A stretch of 64,000 nt of DNA. Origin: Mucilaginibacter mali (GTDB lineage Bacteria > Bacteroidota > Bacteroidia > Sphingobacteriales > Sphingobacteriaceae). Where the stretch lies: assembly GCF_013283875.1 (NCBI RefSeq), contig NZ_CP054139.1, forward strand, positions 1 to 64,000, read 5' to 3'. The notes under the pieces are model-generated. The model saw only the letters and a list, made by a program, of their open reading frames with translations, had not been told where the DNA came from and searched no databases. This document shows positions 34,002 to 42,475 of this stretch, one piece after another; position 1 is the first letter of the stretch; each line of letters begins with the position of its first letter. Made by a program: the position numbers and the translations under genes.

Positions 34002-35144
34002 ATGCAGTTTAAAGAAATAGTTGGACAGGCGGCTGTAAAGCAAAGGCTCATCGCATCGGTTAACGAGAACCGGGTGAGCCACGCGCAATTATTCCTGGGG
34101 CCCGAAGGTTCGGGTAACCTGCCGCTGGCTATTGCTTATGCGCAATATGTATCGTGCGAGGATAGGCAACCCGGTGATTCCTGTGGCGAGTGCGCTTCGT
34201 GCCGTAAATACCAAAAGCTGGCCCACCCCGATCTGCATTTCTCGTACCCGTTCTTTGCCAAGCATAAGGACGATAACGCGCTTACCTTTATAGAGCAGTG
34301 GCGCGAAGCTTTGTTAGCTAACCCTTATATCAGCCTTGATGTATGGCGCGGGTACCTGGATGCCGAGAACAAGCAGGCCAATATCAACATAGCCGAGTGC
34401 CACCAGATCATCAAAAAACTAAGCCTTAAACCGTTCGAGTCGGCTTATAAGGTGCTGATCCTTTGGCTGCCCGAATACCTGGATAAAGAGGGGAACGCCC
34501 TGCTAAAGATCATCGAGGAGCCACAGCCCAACACGCTGTTCTTACTGGTGGCCCAAAACCAGGATCAGATATTGAATACCATCCTCTCGCGCACGCAACT
34601 GGTAAAGATACCGGCGCTGGAGTATAACGATATTAAAGAATACCTCACCGATCACGGCCAAACCCAGCACGCCGCCGAGGAGATAGCCTACCTGAGCAAC
34701 GGCAACATGACCGAAGCCCTGAGCATGGTGAACCAGGAGGGCAATAACTATCACCAGCTATTTATTAAATGGCTGCGCATGTGCTTTGGCAACAAGGGCA
34801 GCGAAGTGATAAGCTTTACCGATCAGCTGGCTAAACTGGGCCGCGAGAACCAAAAGAATTTTTTACGCTATGGCATCAGCTTTGTGCGCGAGTGCTGCCT
34901 GTTGCTGGCCGGTGCCGGTAACCTGGTACACCTGCCTGCTGCCGAACTGGATACCGCCCAAAAAATGATAGGGGTGATGAACATGGCACAGGCCGAAGCC
35001 ATTAGTGCCGAACTTGAAAAAGCGCATTATCATGTGGAGCGAAATGCTAATCCCAAGATATTGTTTTTAGATGTATCTTTACAAATTGTTAAGATACTAT
35101 ATTTTAAAACGTTCCCGCAAGGGGCTCAATATATACCAATATAA
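34002..35144 (+). CDS. holB: DNA polymerase III delta' subunit
   Basis: From ATG 34002 the protein is 380 residues; the frame extends 28 codons upstream, but that part encodes the repeat and is not homologous. It starts MQFKEIVGQAAVKQRL, with a degenerate P-loop FLGPEGSGNLPLA and a zinc cysteine cluster CGECASCRK. A LWLPEYLDKEGNALLKIIEE motif follows. These are the traits of delta', the clamp-loader stator that lacks ATPase activity. A TATCTTGC element (33990-33997) precedes the ATG. Confidence 0.9.
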   Translation: MQFKEIVGQAAVKQRLIASVNENRVSHAQLFLGPEGSGNLPLAIAYAQYVSCEDRQPGDSCGECASCRKYQKLAHPDLHFSYPFFAKHKDDNALTFIEQWREALLANPYISLDVWRGYLDAENKQANINIAECHQIIKKLSLKPFESAYKVLILWLPEYLDKEGNALLKIIEEPQPNTLFLLVAQNQDQILNTILSRTQLVKIPALEYNDIKEYLTDHGQTQHAAEEIAYLSNGNMTEALSMVNQEGNNYHQLFIKWLRMCFGNKGSEVISFTDQLAKLGRENQKNFLRYGISFVRECCLLLAGAGNLVHLPAAELDTAQKMIGVMNMAQAEAISAELEKAHYHVERNANPKILFLDVSLQIVKILYFKTFPQGAQYIPI

Positions 35145-35146
35145 AT

Positions 35147-36697
35147 ATGGGTTGTGGAAGTTGCTCAACAGGTGGTGGTTGCACCCCTGCAGGCTGCAAA
35201 AGTAACGGCGCGTGCCTTACAAATGGATGCAGCAAACTGGATGTTTACGACTGGCTGTCGCATATGGACATGCCGGCTAATTATAAGCCTTTTCAAATTG
35301 TTGAAATAAAATTCAAGGGTTCGCGAAAGGATTTTTACCTTAACCAGGATAATATTTACCTGGAGGCGGGCGAACTGGTGGCTGTAGAAACGGCTACCGG
35401 CGGCTACGATATTGGCCACGTATCGCTCACCGGCGAACTGGTGCGCATGCAAATGACCAAGCGTCATGTTAAGGAAGCCGATGTTGCCAAAAAGATCTAC
35501 CGCAAGGCTACCGAAGCCGATGTGAACAAGTGGAAACTGGCGAAAGACCTGGAATGGGAAACCATGCACAAGGCCCGCACGCTGGCCCTGCAATTAAACC
35601 TGAGCATGAAGCTAAGCGATGTGGATTACCAGGGCGATAAAACCAAAGCTACCTTTTATTATACCGCCGAAGGCCGTGTGGATTTTCGTGAGCTGATCAA
35701 AAAAATGGCCGAGCAGTTCCGTATCCGTATAGAGATGCGGCAGATAGGCATGAGGCAGGAAGCAAGCCGTTTAGGTGGTATCGGATCCTGCGGTCGCGAG
35801 TTATGCTGCAGCACCTGGTTAACCGATTTTAAAACAGTATCTACCGCCGCGGCGCGTTACCAAAACCTGTCGCTTAATACCCTTAAACTGGCAGGCCAGT
35901 GCGGCAAGCTAAAGTGCTGCCTGAACTACGAGCTGGATACTTATATGGATGCGCTGAAGCATATCCCCGATAATGTAAATATCCTAAAGACCGAGCGTGG
36001 TGATGCCCGCCTGCAAAAGACAGATATTTTTAAACGCCTGATGTGGTTCAGCCTGCCTGGCGAAGAGGCCTGGCTGCCTATAAAAGCAAGCCGAGTTAAA
36101 GAGATCCAAAAAATGAACCGTGAGGGTATTATCCCTCCCGACTTAGGTGAACCGGTAGAGATAGTGACACCTGTAGCCAAAGCGCTGGATTACGAGAACG
36201 TGGTAGGCCAGGATAGCCTTACCCGTTTGGATGAGCGCAGCCGCAACCGCAATAAAAACAAGAACAAGAAAGGCGGGCAAGGCGATGGCAGGCCGCAGCA
36301 ACAAAGTGGTGGCAATCAGCAACGCGGTGATCAACAAGCCCGCCAGCAGAACCAGCAGCCTAAGCAGCAAAATCAGCAAAGGCAGGGTGGTCAGCAGCCG
36401 CAGCAAAACAGGGGCGGGCAGCCACAGCAACAAGGTGGCGGTAACCAGCAGGGGGGTAATCAACAGCCTCGTCAGCAGCAGAACCGTCCACAGGGACAGC
36501 AGCCAAGGCAACCAAACCCACAGCAACCAAAGGCAGAGGGCGCGGCTCCGCTGGCAGAGGGTGCACAGCAGGCCCAGCAGCCCCGCGATCCGAATGCGCC
36601 TGAAAGAAACAGCAACAATAAACGACGCAACAAGAACCGCAATAAAAACCGTAACAACAATAACGGCAATGCCAACAGCAATGAAGCAGGCGCGTAA
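35147..36697 (+). CDS. ricT: PSP1-domain protein, RicT-like, with long Q/N-rich tail
   Basis: A 516-residue protein with a Cys-rich N-terminus (CGSCSTGGGCTPAGCK), then a PSP1 domain (VEIKFKGSRKDFYLNQDN ... VAVETATGGYDIGHV) and a cysteine pair region (GSCGRELCCSTWL, LKCCLNYE) that may bind an Fe-S cluster. RicT-type proteins act in RNA maturation and developmental control in Bacillus. The C-terminal 160 residues are Gln/Asn/Arg-rich low complexity, probably disordered. It starts 2 bases after holB and overlaps gldH by 17 bases. Confidence 0.85.
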   Translation: MGCGSCSTGGGCTPAGCKSNGACLTNGCSKLDVYDWLSHMDMPANYKPFQIVEIKFKGSRKDFYLNQDNIYLEAGELVAVETATGGYDIGHVSLTGELVRMQMTKRHVKEADVAKKIYRKATEADVNKWKLAKDLEWETMHKARTLALQLNLSMKLSDVDYQGDKTKATFYYTAEGRVDFRELIKKMAEQFRIRIEMRQIGMRQEASRLGGIGSCGRELCCSTWLTDFKTVSTAAARYQNLSLNTLKLAGQCGKLKCCLNYELDTYMDALKHIPDNVNILKTERGDARLQKTDIFKRLMWFSLPGEEAWLPIKASRVKEIQKMNREGIIPPDLGEPVEIVTPVAKALDYENVVGQDSLTRLDERSRNRNKNKNKKGGQGDGRPQQQSGGNQQRGDQQARQQNQQPKQQNQQRQGGQQPQQNRGGQPQQQGGGNQQGGNQQPRQQQNRPQGQQPRQPNPQQPKAEGAAPLAEGAQQAQQPRDPNAPERNSNNKRRNKNRNKNRNNNNGNANSNEAGA

Positions 36698-37163
36698 TAT
36701 TATTTGCATCTTAATGTTTTTATGGGTTGCAACTCTGCTAACAGGTTGCAGCGACCCCAAAGCGGTATTTGATCAGAACACCATGATCGCCAACCACAAC
36801 TGGGGGTATGTAAACAACGTGGTGTACAATGTGCCGATAACCGATAACTCGGTACCCTACAACCTGTACTTCAACCTGCGTGTTACCGGCGATTATAAGT
36901 ACGCCAACATGTTTGTGCTGCTGCATACCACCGGTCCGGATAAAAAACCCCATGTAATGCGCTACGAACTGAAGCTGGCCGCACAAACCGGCGAGTGGCT
37001 GGGCAGCGGTTCAGGCAATTTATACAGCTACCAGATCCCGTTTGAGGGGCATTTTAAATTCCCGGCTAAGGGTACTTACCGTTTTGTGATAGAGCAAAAT
37101 ATGCGCGATAACCCCCTGCACGAGGTGAGCGATGTGGGGTTAAGAGTGGAAAAAGCGGAGTAG
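36681..37163 (+). CDS. gldH: Gliding motility lipoprotein GldH
   Basis: The 160-residue protein starts with a lipobox (VATLLTGC, Cys about 22) and continues SDPKAVFDQNTMIANHNWGY, the GldH pattern. The rest is a beta-rich domain (YNLYFNLRVTGDYKYANMFV). In Flavobacterium GldH is a lipoprotein needed for gliding and for other Gld proteins; many non-gliding Bacteroidota keep it. The ATG at 36681 overlaps the end of the ricT gene by 17 bases. Confidence 0.9.
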   Translation: MKQARNIICILMFLWVATLLTGCSDPKAVFDQNTMIANHNWGYVNNVVYNVPITDNSVPYNLYFNLRVTGDYKYANMFVLLHTTGPDKKPHVMRYELKLAAQTGEWLGSGSGNLYSYQIPFEGHFKFPAKGTYRFVIEQNMRDNPLHEVSDVGLRVEKAE

Positions 37164-37358
37164 GTTTTTGAATGTGCAAATGTGCGGATATGCATATGTG
37201 CAGATGAAATAATGCCCGCATTGCCGAAGACAACGCATTAGTTCCCTCCCTGGGGAGCGGTGCGGGTGTCCGTGCGTTGGCAGGGAGGGGTTTGATCACA
37301 TCGCTGGCGCAAGTTTAAGCGGCTGGCTGTGTAATGGGTTAACTTGTGCCTCGGTTTG

Positions 37359-37380
37359 CCGGAAGTTTATAAACTTCCGG
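37359..37380. repeat. 22-base perfect palindrome
   Basis: CCGGAAGTTTA is followed directly by its exact reverse complement TAAACTTCCGG, with no spacer. It lies in the gldH-rmuC gap and would form a cruciform or protein-binding site. Confidence 0.8.
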
Positions 37381-37440
37381 CGATGATAACCACAGGTTAC
37401 GCTACGCTAAGCCTGCGGCAGCAAACCATACTAAAGATAA

Positions 37441-37572
37441 TTTGGCTAAAGCCATTCCTCAGCCTCCGTATATCGTTGGTTAAAACCAACGGCAATGAAC
37501 TGTATATATCAAATTCATTGCCGTCCCATTTATGGGACGGATAAGTTAGGTTAACAATTGGCTTTAGCCAAA
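37441..37572. repeat. Cloverleaf-like hairpin array
   Basis: Outer arms TTTGGCTAAAGCC (37441-37453) and GGCTTTAGCCAAA (37560-37572) enclose three further perfect stems: CGTTGGTT/AACCAACG (37474-37491), GGCAATGAA/TTCATTGCC (37491-37522) and CCGTCCCAT/ATGGGACGG (37521-37540). The last two share a border. The whole can fold as a four-way structure and looks like a small non-autonomous repeat. Confidence 0.7.
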
Positions 37573-37632
37573 CACTCCTGCAAGTTTCTTCATCTGCATA
37601 TTTGCACATCCGCACATCTGCATATTTTCCAC

Positions 37633-37640
37633 TATCTTTG
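37633..37640 (+). promoter_or_regulatory. -7 promoter element of rmuC
   Basis: TATCTTTG fits the TAnnTTTG consensus and lies 17 bases before the rmuC ATG. A -33 box at the right spacing is not clear. Confidence 0.45.
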
Positions 37641-37657
37641 CTAATATTTTTATCAAA

Positions 37658-39031
37658 ATGAATGCGATAATTTTAGGTGCGGCGATATTTATCCTGCTGA
37701 TAGCGGTCATACTTTTCCTCAAAAAGCCAAAGGCATTGGATGCTGTCTCGGCCGATGAACTGCAACGTTTACGTACCGACGCCGAACAACTGCGCATCAG
37801 CCTGGCCAAAGCCGAGGAACGCGCCAGCGGCCTTGCCATCGAGCGCGATAAAGCCGACCGCAATCTGCACGAGGAACGCCTGCGCTACGAAGCCATAGTG
37901 CGCGACCTGAACCAGGAACTGCTGGCCGAAAAAAGCCGAATGACCAAGGCCGAAGAGGCCTTTAAAGCCCAGCGCGAACGCCTGGCCGAACAGGAACTGT
38001 ACATGCAGGAGATACAGCAAAAATTCAAACTGGAATTTGAGAACGTAGCCAATAAACTGCTGGAAGAAAAGTCGCAAAAGTTTACCGAGACCAACCGCAA
38101 CAGCCTGGACCTATTGCTGAACCCGTTGAAAGAGAATATCAAGCTATTTGAAGAAAAGGTAGAGAAGGTTTACAAAGCCGAATCGGACGAACGCAACGTG
38201 CTGAAAGGCGAGATCTCTAAATTGATGGAACTTAACCGCCAGATCAGCGAAGAGGCTGGCAACCTAACCCGCGCGTTAAAAGCAGATACCAAAAAACAAG
38301 GCAACTGGGGCGAGGTGATCCTGGACCGCCTGCTGGAAGCATCGGGACTTTTAGAGGGCGAAAGCTACACCAAGCAAGGCAAAGGCCTGGGCCTGGCCGA
38401 TGAGGATGGCAACCGTTTCCAGCCCGATGTGATCATCAACCTGCCCGATAATAAGCATATCGTTATCGATTCGAAAGTATCGTTGCTGGCTTACGAGCGA
38501 CTGGTGAATTGCGATACCGACGAGGACCGCGAGACTTTCCTTAAACAGCACATCATCTCCATTAAATCGCATATTAACGGGCTGGGCGGCAAAAACTACC
38601 AGGACCTATACGGCATCAACTCGCCTGATTTTGTGCTGCTGTTTGTGCCTATAGAATCGTCGTTCGCCATTGCCGTACAGCGCGAAGCCGAACTGTTTGA
38701 GTTCGCCTGGAACAAAAAGGTGGTGGTGGTAACACCGTCTACCCTGCTGGCTACGCTAAAAACGGTAGCCTCTATCTGGAAACAGGAGCAGCAGACCCGC
38801 AACGCCATCGATATTGCTACCAAAGCCGGCGCCCTTTACGATAAGTTTGTGGGCTTTATAGCCGACCTGAAAAAGATAGGCGACAATATAGACCGCTCGC
38901 GCGATGCCTACCAGGATGCTTTTAACAAATTATCGGCCGGAAACGGCAACCTGATCGGCAGGGTAGAGGTGCTGCGCAAGTTGGGTGCGAAGAATACTAA
39001 ACTGATCGATCAGAAGTTTATTGAGGAATAG
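37658..39031 (+). CDS. rmuC: DNA recombination protein RmuC
   Basis: A 457-residue protein with an N-terminal membrane anchor (AIILGAAIFILLIAVILFL), a long coiled coil (about 40-190, rich in AEERASG, KADRNL and QRERLAEQ) and the RmuC nuclease-like domain: GNWGEVILDRLLEASGL, FQPDVIINLPDNKHIVIDSK and LLFVPIESSFAIA. RmuC limits rearrangement at inverted repeats, and its C-terminal domain is PD-(D/E)XK-like. It is alone in its unit and converges with the next gene at a 3-base gap. Confidence 0.93.
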   Translation: MNAIILGAAIFILLIAVILFLKKPKALDAVSADELQRLRTDAEQLRISLAKAEERASGLAIERDKADRNLHEERLRYEAIVRDLNQELLAEKSRMTKAEEAFKAQRERLAEQELYMQEIQQKFKLEFENVANKLLEEKSQKFTETNRNSLDLLLNPLKENIKLFEEKVEKVYKAESDERNVLKGEISKLMELNRQISEEAGNLTRALKADTKKQGNWGEVILDRLLEASGLLEGESYTKQGKGLGLADEDGNRFQPDVIINLPDNKHIVIDSKVSLLAYERLVNCDTDEDRETFLKQHIISIKSHINGLGGKNYQDLYGINSPDFVLLFVPIESSFAIAVQREAELFEFAWNKKVVVVTPSTLLATLKTVASIWKQEQQTRNAIDIATKAGALYDKFVGFIADLKKIGDNIDRSRDAYQDAFNKLSAGNGNLIGRVEVLRKLGAKNTKLIDQKFIEE

Positions 39032-39034
39032 GGG

Positions 39035-39517
39035 TTAATCTAACCTGATCTCGTAATACATTTTTTTATCCGCACCCTGTAACTGCAAGGCCAAAAGGCT
39101 TTCGTTACCGCGTTTGAATACCGAATAGCTAAAATCGTCGATGATCCGGATGCCATCATAACGAAACTTAGATTTGCTAAGGCTGCCCATAAACTCCTTG
39201 TATTGGTAGCTGTTACTTATCCAGTACAAGGTTTTAATTTTGCCTGCCGGGTCGGTTACTTTGCGTACGGTAAGGTCGGCAGTTTCCCCGGGTTGGGTCT
39301 GGAAGATCCAGTTATTTACTTTTTCGCGGCCTTTCAAATCCCAGCCGTAAGCCGTTTTGTAGCCTTTGGTATCGAGCTTTGTTGTTATGACCCCACTATC
39401 CAGCGTGTGGTGAATGGCTATCAGTTCATCTGGTTGCAGCACCTGGCTTTTGGCAGTTTGGCGTATCAGCAGGCAGCCTGTAGCCAGTATACCGGCAATA
39501 ATAATTTTTTTGGTCAT
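39035..39517 (-). CDS. Exported hypothetical protein
   Basis: A 160-residue protein with a signal peptide (1-25, ending AKSQ). The rest is beta-rich with GYKTAYGWDLKGREKVNNWI and SKSKFRYDGIRIIDD. I do not recognise a family. It resembles small periplasmic proteins common in Sphingobacteriaceae. It converges with rmuC and has no operon partner. Confidence 0.7.
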   Translation of the reverse strand: MTKKIIIAGILATGCLLIRQTAKSQVLQPDELIAIHHTLDSGVITTKLDTKGYKTAYGWDLKGREKVNNWIFQTQPGETADLTVRKVTDPAGKIKTLYWISNSYQYKEFMGSLSKSKFRYDGIRIIDDFSYSVFKRGNESLLALQLQGADKKMYYEIRLD

Positions 39518-39999
39518 GGTATTAGGTTTTAATGGATGGTTATCTCAATTAATGTAAATATAAACTAAAAAATTAGTTACATACAAATTTTAATTATTTA
39601 AAACGCTTCAACTGCTAATAATCTTGCTGTGTAAGCTTTATAGCAAATAATCAAAATCCTGTCAGCCCGTTAGATGCTTAACGCCAATTATTGAGTACCT
39701 CCGGCACTCAGGGATAAAATTGATCTTTTTGCTGTAAAGCTTGTGCTCCGGCAGGAGCACAATATCGGTAGCATAAATGGTGTATCTATCATAGCGTGCC
39801 ATAGGTACGCTATATTTTATTCCGTACCTATGGCACGGCAGTGGTTAATTGTATATTTTTCTACCAACATTTCACCCCGATGGGCTGTGCCTGGTCTAAA
39901 TAATGATATTGCACATCAGGCGCACCGTGCTTTTTTAAAACCTTTCGCCTTTAACCTTTTCCCTTTCAGCCTGTTTTTTGCGTAATATTGCAGCGCGAA
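39518..39999. other. 482-base intergenic gap with hairpin repeat
   Basis: No supported gene. The central part holds the hairpin series listed separately. A CTACCAACATTTC stretch near 39860 follows the array. Confidence 0.55.
39692..39837. repeat. Series of three intergenic hairpins
   Basis: TGAGT/ACTCA (39692-39710), TTGTGCTCC/GGAGCACAA (39741-39762) and CGTGCCATAGGTACG/CGTACCTATGGCACG (39795-39837) occur in order, stems of 5, 9 and 15 bp. The layout recalls the array at 37441-37572 and suggests a family of small non-coding repeats. Confidence 0.65.
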
Positions 40000-40980
40000 A
40001 TGATCTCGGTATTCAGGAATTTTAATCCCATTAATGTTTTGTGGCTGGTAATTATGCTGGTGCTTACCCGTATATGCTATTTGTATACCGGCCCGGCACA
40101 GGTAGAGCTAACACTGGTCGAGTCGTTCGCCCGTTCGCTGCTGCCATTAAATTATGTAGATATGATAAGCCTGCCACTTAATATGCTGCTGGCGGGCATA
40201 CTGGTATTGGCACAGGCTATCTTACTTAATTATGTGGTCAACCACTATAACCTCATCAGCAAACCATCATTTTTACCGGCGCTGATGTATGTTACGGTAT
40301 CGGGTTTGTTTACGCCTTTTTTAACAGTCAGCCCGCCGCTTATCTGCAATTTTTTGGTGATATGGATGGTGTTTAAACTGCTGAGCTTTTACAAAGGTGG
40401 CGATGTAAAATCAACCACTTACGATCTGGGGATGATCGTGGCGCTGGGCAGTATTTTTTACCTGCCTTATATCTACCTGTTTTTGGTGATCTGGATAGCC
40501 CTGCTTATCTTCCGCCCGTTCGACTGGCGCGATTGGGTAGCCGCCATTATGGGGTATGTTACCGTATTCTTCTTCCTGGCCGTGTTTTATTATCTTACCG
40601 ACAGGATCCACAGCTTTTACCAGATCTGGGTGCCGCTGGGCTCAAAGTTTCCTAACAGTATCCATATATTCAATTATAAAAACTATCTGCTGCTGATACC
40701 GGTGGCCGTTATTTTGGTGCTCTGTCTGTTTCGGTTGCGGGCCAATTTCTTTAAAAGCTTTATCCTGGTGCGTAAATCGTTCCAAATGTTCTTCAGCATT
40801 TTTATTGTAGCGGGCCTGGCGTTTTATATCAAGGCCGATTTCCGGCTGAACCATTTTTTGCTGTGCGCTGTGCCCATATCGGTGTTTTTTGCTTATTATT
40901 TTCTGCATGCAACCACCCGCTGGATATACGAGAGCCTGTACTTTTTACTATTGGTTGGCATCATTTACTTCCAGTTTTAA
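40000..40980 (+). CDS. DUF6427-type polytopic membrane protein
   Basis: From ATG 40000 the protein is 326 residues with about 8-10 membrane segments (for example ALGSIFYLPYIYLFLVIWIA and LLLIPVAVILVLCLF). An in-frame TTG 12 bases upstream is less likely. The start SVFRNFNPINVLWLVIMLVL fits a Bacteroidota membrane family of unknown role often near purine or coaX genes. It precedes purQ by 55 bases with the same orientation. No catalytic motif is visible. Confidence 0.8.
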   Translation: MISVFRNFNPINVLWLVIMLVLTRICYLYTGPAQVELTLVESFARSLLPLNYVDMISLPLNMLLAGILVLAQAILLNYVVNHYNLISKPSFLPALMYVTVSGLFTPFLTVSPPLICNFLVIWMVFKLLSFYKGGDVKSTTYDLGMIVALGSIFYLPYIYLFLVIWIALLIFRPFDWRDWVAAIMGYVTVFFFLAVFYYLTDRIHSFYQIWVPLGSKFPNSIHIFNYKNYLLLIPVAVILVLCLFRLRANFFKSFILVRKSFQMFFSIFIVAGLAFYIKADFRLNHFLLCAVPISVFFAYYFLHATTRWIYESLYFLLLVGIIYFQF

Positions 40981-41023
40981 CAATTTTTAACTTTTACATT
41001 CGTTCATGTTGCCCGCGTTATGT

Positions 41024-41031
41024 TAGTTTTG
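41024..41031 (+). promoter_or_regulatory. -7 promoter element of purQ
   Basis: TAGTTTTG fits TAnnTTTG and lies 4 bases before the purQ ATG, so the transcript may be leaderless. A matching -33 box is weak. Confidence 0.4.
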
Positions 41032-41035
41032 TAGC

Positions 41036-41728
41036 ATGAAATTTGGCGTAATTACATTCCCGGGGTCCAATTGCGATGCGGACATTATTTATGTTTTAGA
41101 AAAAATAATGGGCCAGCAGGTGGTTCCCCTGTGGCATAAAGACCATGATTTGCAGGGTGTTGACTTTGTGATCCTGCCCGGCGGCTTCTCTTTTGGCGAC
41201 TATCTGCGTTCGGGCGCTATTGCCCGCTTCTCGCCGATAATGCAGGAGGTGATCCAGTTTGCAAACAGGGGTGGTTATGTAATGGGCATCTGCAATGGCT
41301 TCCAGATATTGACCGAGGCCGGCCTGTTACCGGGCGCGTTGCTGCACAACCATCACCGTAAATTTATTTGCCGTAACATTTATTTGAAACCGCAAACCAC
41401 GCAATCATTACTGACCGCTCAGCTGAATCAAAACGAGGCCTATAAAATACCTATCGCCCATGGCGAGGGTAACTATTTTGCCGATGCCGATGTGCTGAAG
41501 TCCATTAACGATAACGACCAGGTGATGTTCCGTTACTGCGACGAGTTTGGTAATATCAATGCCGATGCTAATCCTAACGGTTCGCTGGAAAATATCGCGG
41601 GTGTTACCAATATCAGCCGTAACGTGTTTGGTTTAATGCCACACCCTGAGCGTGCTGCAGATACATTGGTAGGTAACCAGGACGGACTGGCCATTTTCGA
41701 ATCGATATTATCGCTGGTTAAAGCCTAA
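41036..41728 (+). CDS. purQ: Phosphoribosylformylglycinamidine synthase subunit PurQ
   Basis: A 230-residue class I glutamine amidotransferase. FGVITFPGSNCDADIIYVL opens the protein, ILPGGFSFGDYLRSGA and the nucleophile elbow MGICNGFQIL (Cys86) follow, and the catalytic HPERAAD ends it. PurQ supplies ammonia from glutamine to PurL in the fourth step of purine synthesis. The short size shows the split PurQ/PurL form. coaX follows after 3 bases. Confidence 0.96.
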   Translation: MKFGVITFPGSNCDADIIYVLEKIMGQQVVPLWHKDHDLQGVDFVILPGGFSFGDYLRSGAIARFSPIMQEVIQFANRGGYVMGICNGFQILTEAGLLPGALLHNHHRKFICRNIYLKPQTTQSLLTAQLNQNEAYKIPIAHGEGNYFADADVLKSINDNDQVMFRYCDEFGNINADANPNGSLENIAGVTNISRNVFGLMPHPERAADTLVGNQDGLAIFESILSLVKA

Positions 41729-41731
41729 ACA

Positions 41732-42475
41732 ATGGCTTCGCTGGTTATCGATATCGGCAATAGCTATACCAAGGCCGCGGTTTTTGAGGGGAATGAACTG
41801 CTGAAAGTTGAGTACTACCAAAAGCCTGATCTAAAACAATTCAACGAATTGATTGCTGGTCGCGATATCGGCAAGGCTATCATTTCGTCGGTAAAAAAAG
41901 ATAAGGCTAACTGGCAGGATGAGTTATCGACGCGGGTCCCAACGGTAAATTTTACCCGGGATATGGCGGTTGGCATTAACAATCACTATCGCACGCCGCA
42001 AACGCTGGGGATAGATCGCCTGGTGGCGGTTATGGGGGCGCGATGCCTTTACCCCGATGCAGCAAATTTGGTGATAGACGCCGGTACCTGCATCACCTAC
42101 GATTATGTGGATGCCTACGGTAACTACTACGGCGGCAGCATATCGCCGGGATTGCAAATGCGGTTTAAGGCCATGCACAATTATACGTCGGCATTACCGT
42201 TAGTAAATGCGGACGAAAATTTTGACAGTCCGTTTGGTTACGATACCGAAACCGCCATGCGGTCGGGCGTGCAAAACGGACTGATATACGAGATTACAGG
42301 CTTTATACAAAGCTACGCGGCTAACAGCCCGGCTATGAATATGATACTAACCGGGGGCGACGGGATTTTTTTTGATACACTCTTAAAAAATAGCATCTTT
42401 GCCCCCTATATAAAAAATGAACCTTATTTGGTTTTAAAAGGATTAAACGCAGCTATACAACAGCATAATGATTAG
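41732..42475 (+). CDS. coaX: Type III pantothenate kinase
   Basis: A 247-residue ASKHA-fold kinase with LVIDIGNSYTKAAVFEGN at the start, TLGIDRLVAVMGA, LVIDAGTCITYDYVD and GGSISPGLQMR, the CoaX pattern. It phosphorylates pantothenate in the first step of coenzyme A synthesis and, unlike CoaA, is not feedback-inhibited by CoA. It starts 3 bases after purQ and overlaps the next gene by 8 bases. Confidence 0.95.
   Translation: MASLVIDIGNSYTKAAVFEGNELLKVEYYQKPDLKQFNELIAGRDIGKAIISSVKKDKANWQDELSTRVPTVNFTRDMAVGINNHYRTPQTLGIDRLVAVMGARCLYPDAANLVIDAGTCITYDYVDAYGNYYGGSISPGLQMRFKAMHNYTSALPLVNADENFDSPFGYDTETAMRSGVQNGLIYEITGFIQSYAANSPAMNMILTGGDGIFFDTLLKNSIFAPYIKNEPYLVLKGLNAAIQQHND

Larger units (their letters stand above)
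37164..37657. other. 494-base intergenic gap rich in inverted repeats
   Basis: No supported gene. It contains TTGAATGTGCAAATGTGCGG-type units answered near 37594-37628, a GC-rich CCCTCCC unit (about 37240-37300), a 22-base palindrome and a cloverleaf-like array, both listed separately. Confidence 0.6.

Noticed and set aside
36143..36760. Leucine-rich 205-codon minus-strand frame
   Set aside because: It is antisense to the Gln-rich tail of the RicT-like gene, whose composition produces Leu codons on the reverse strand.
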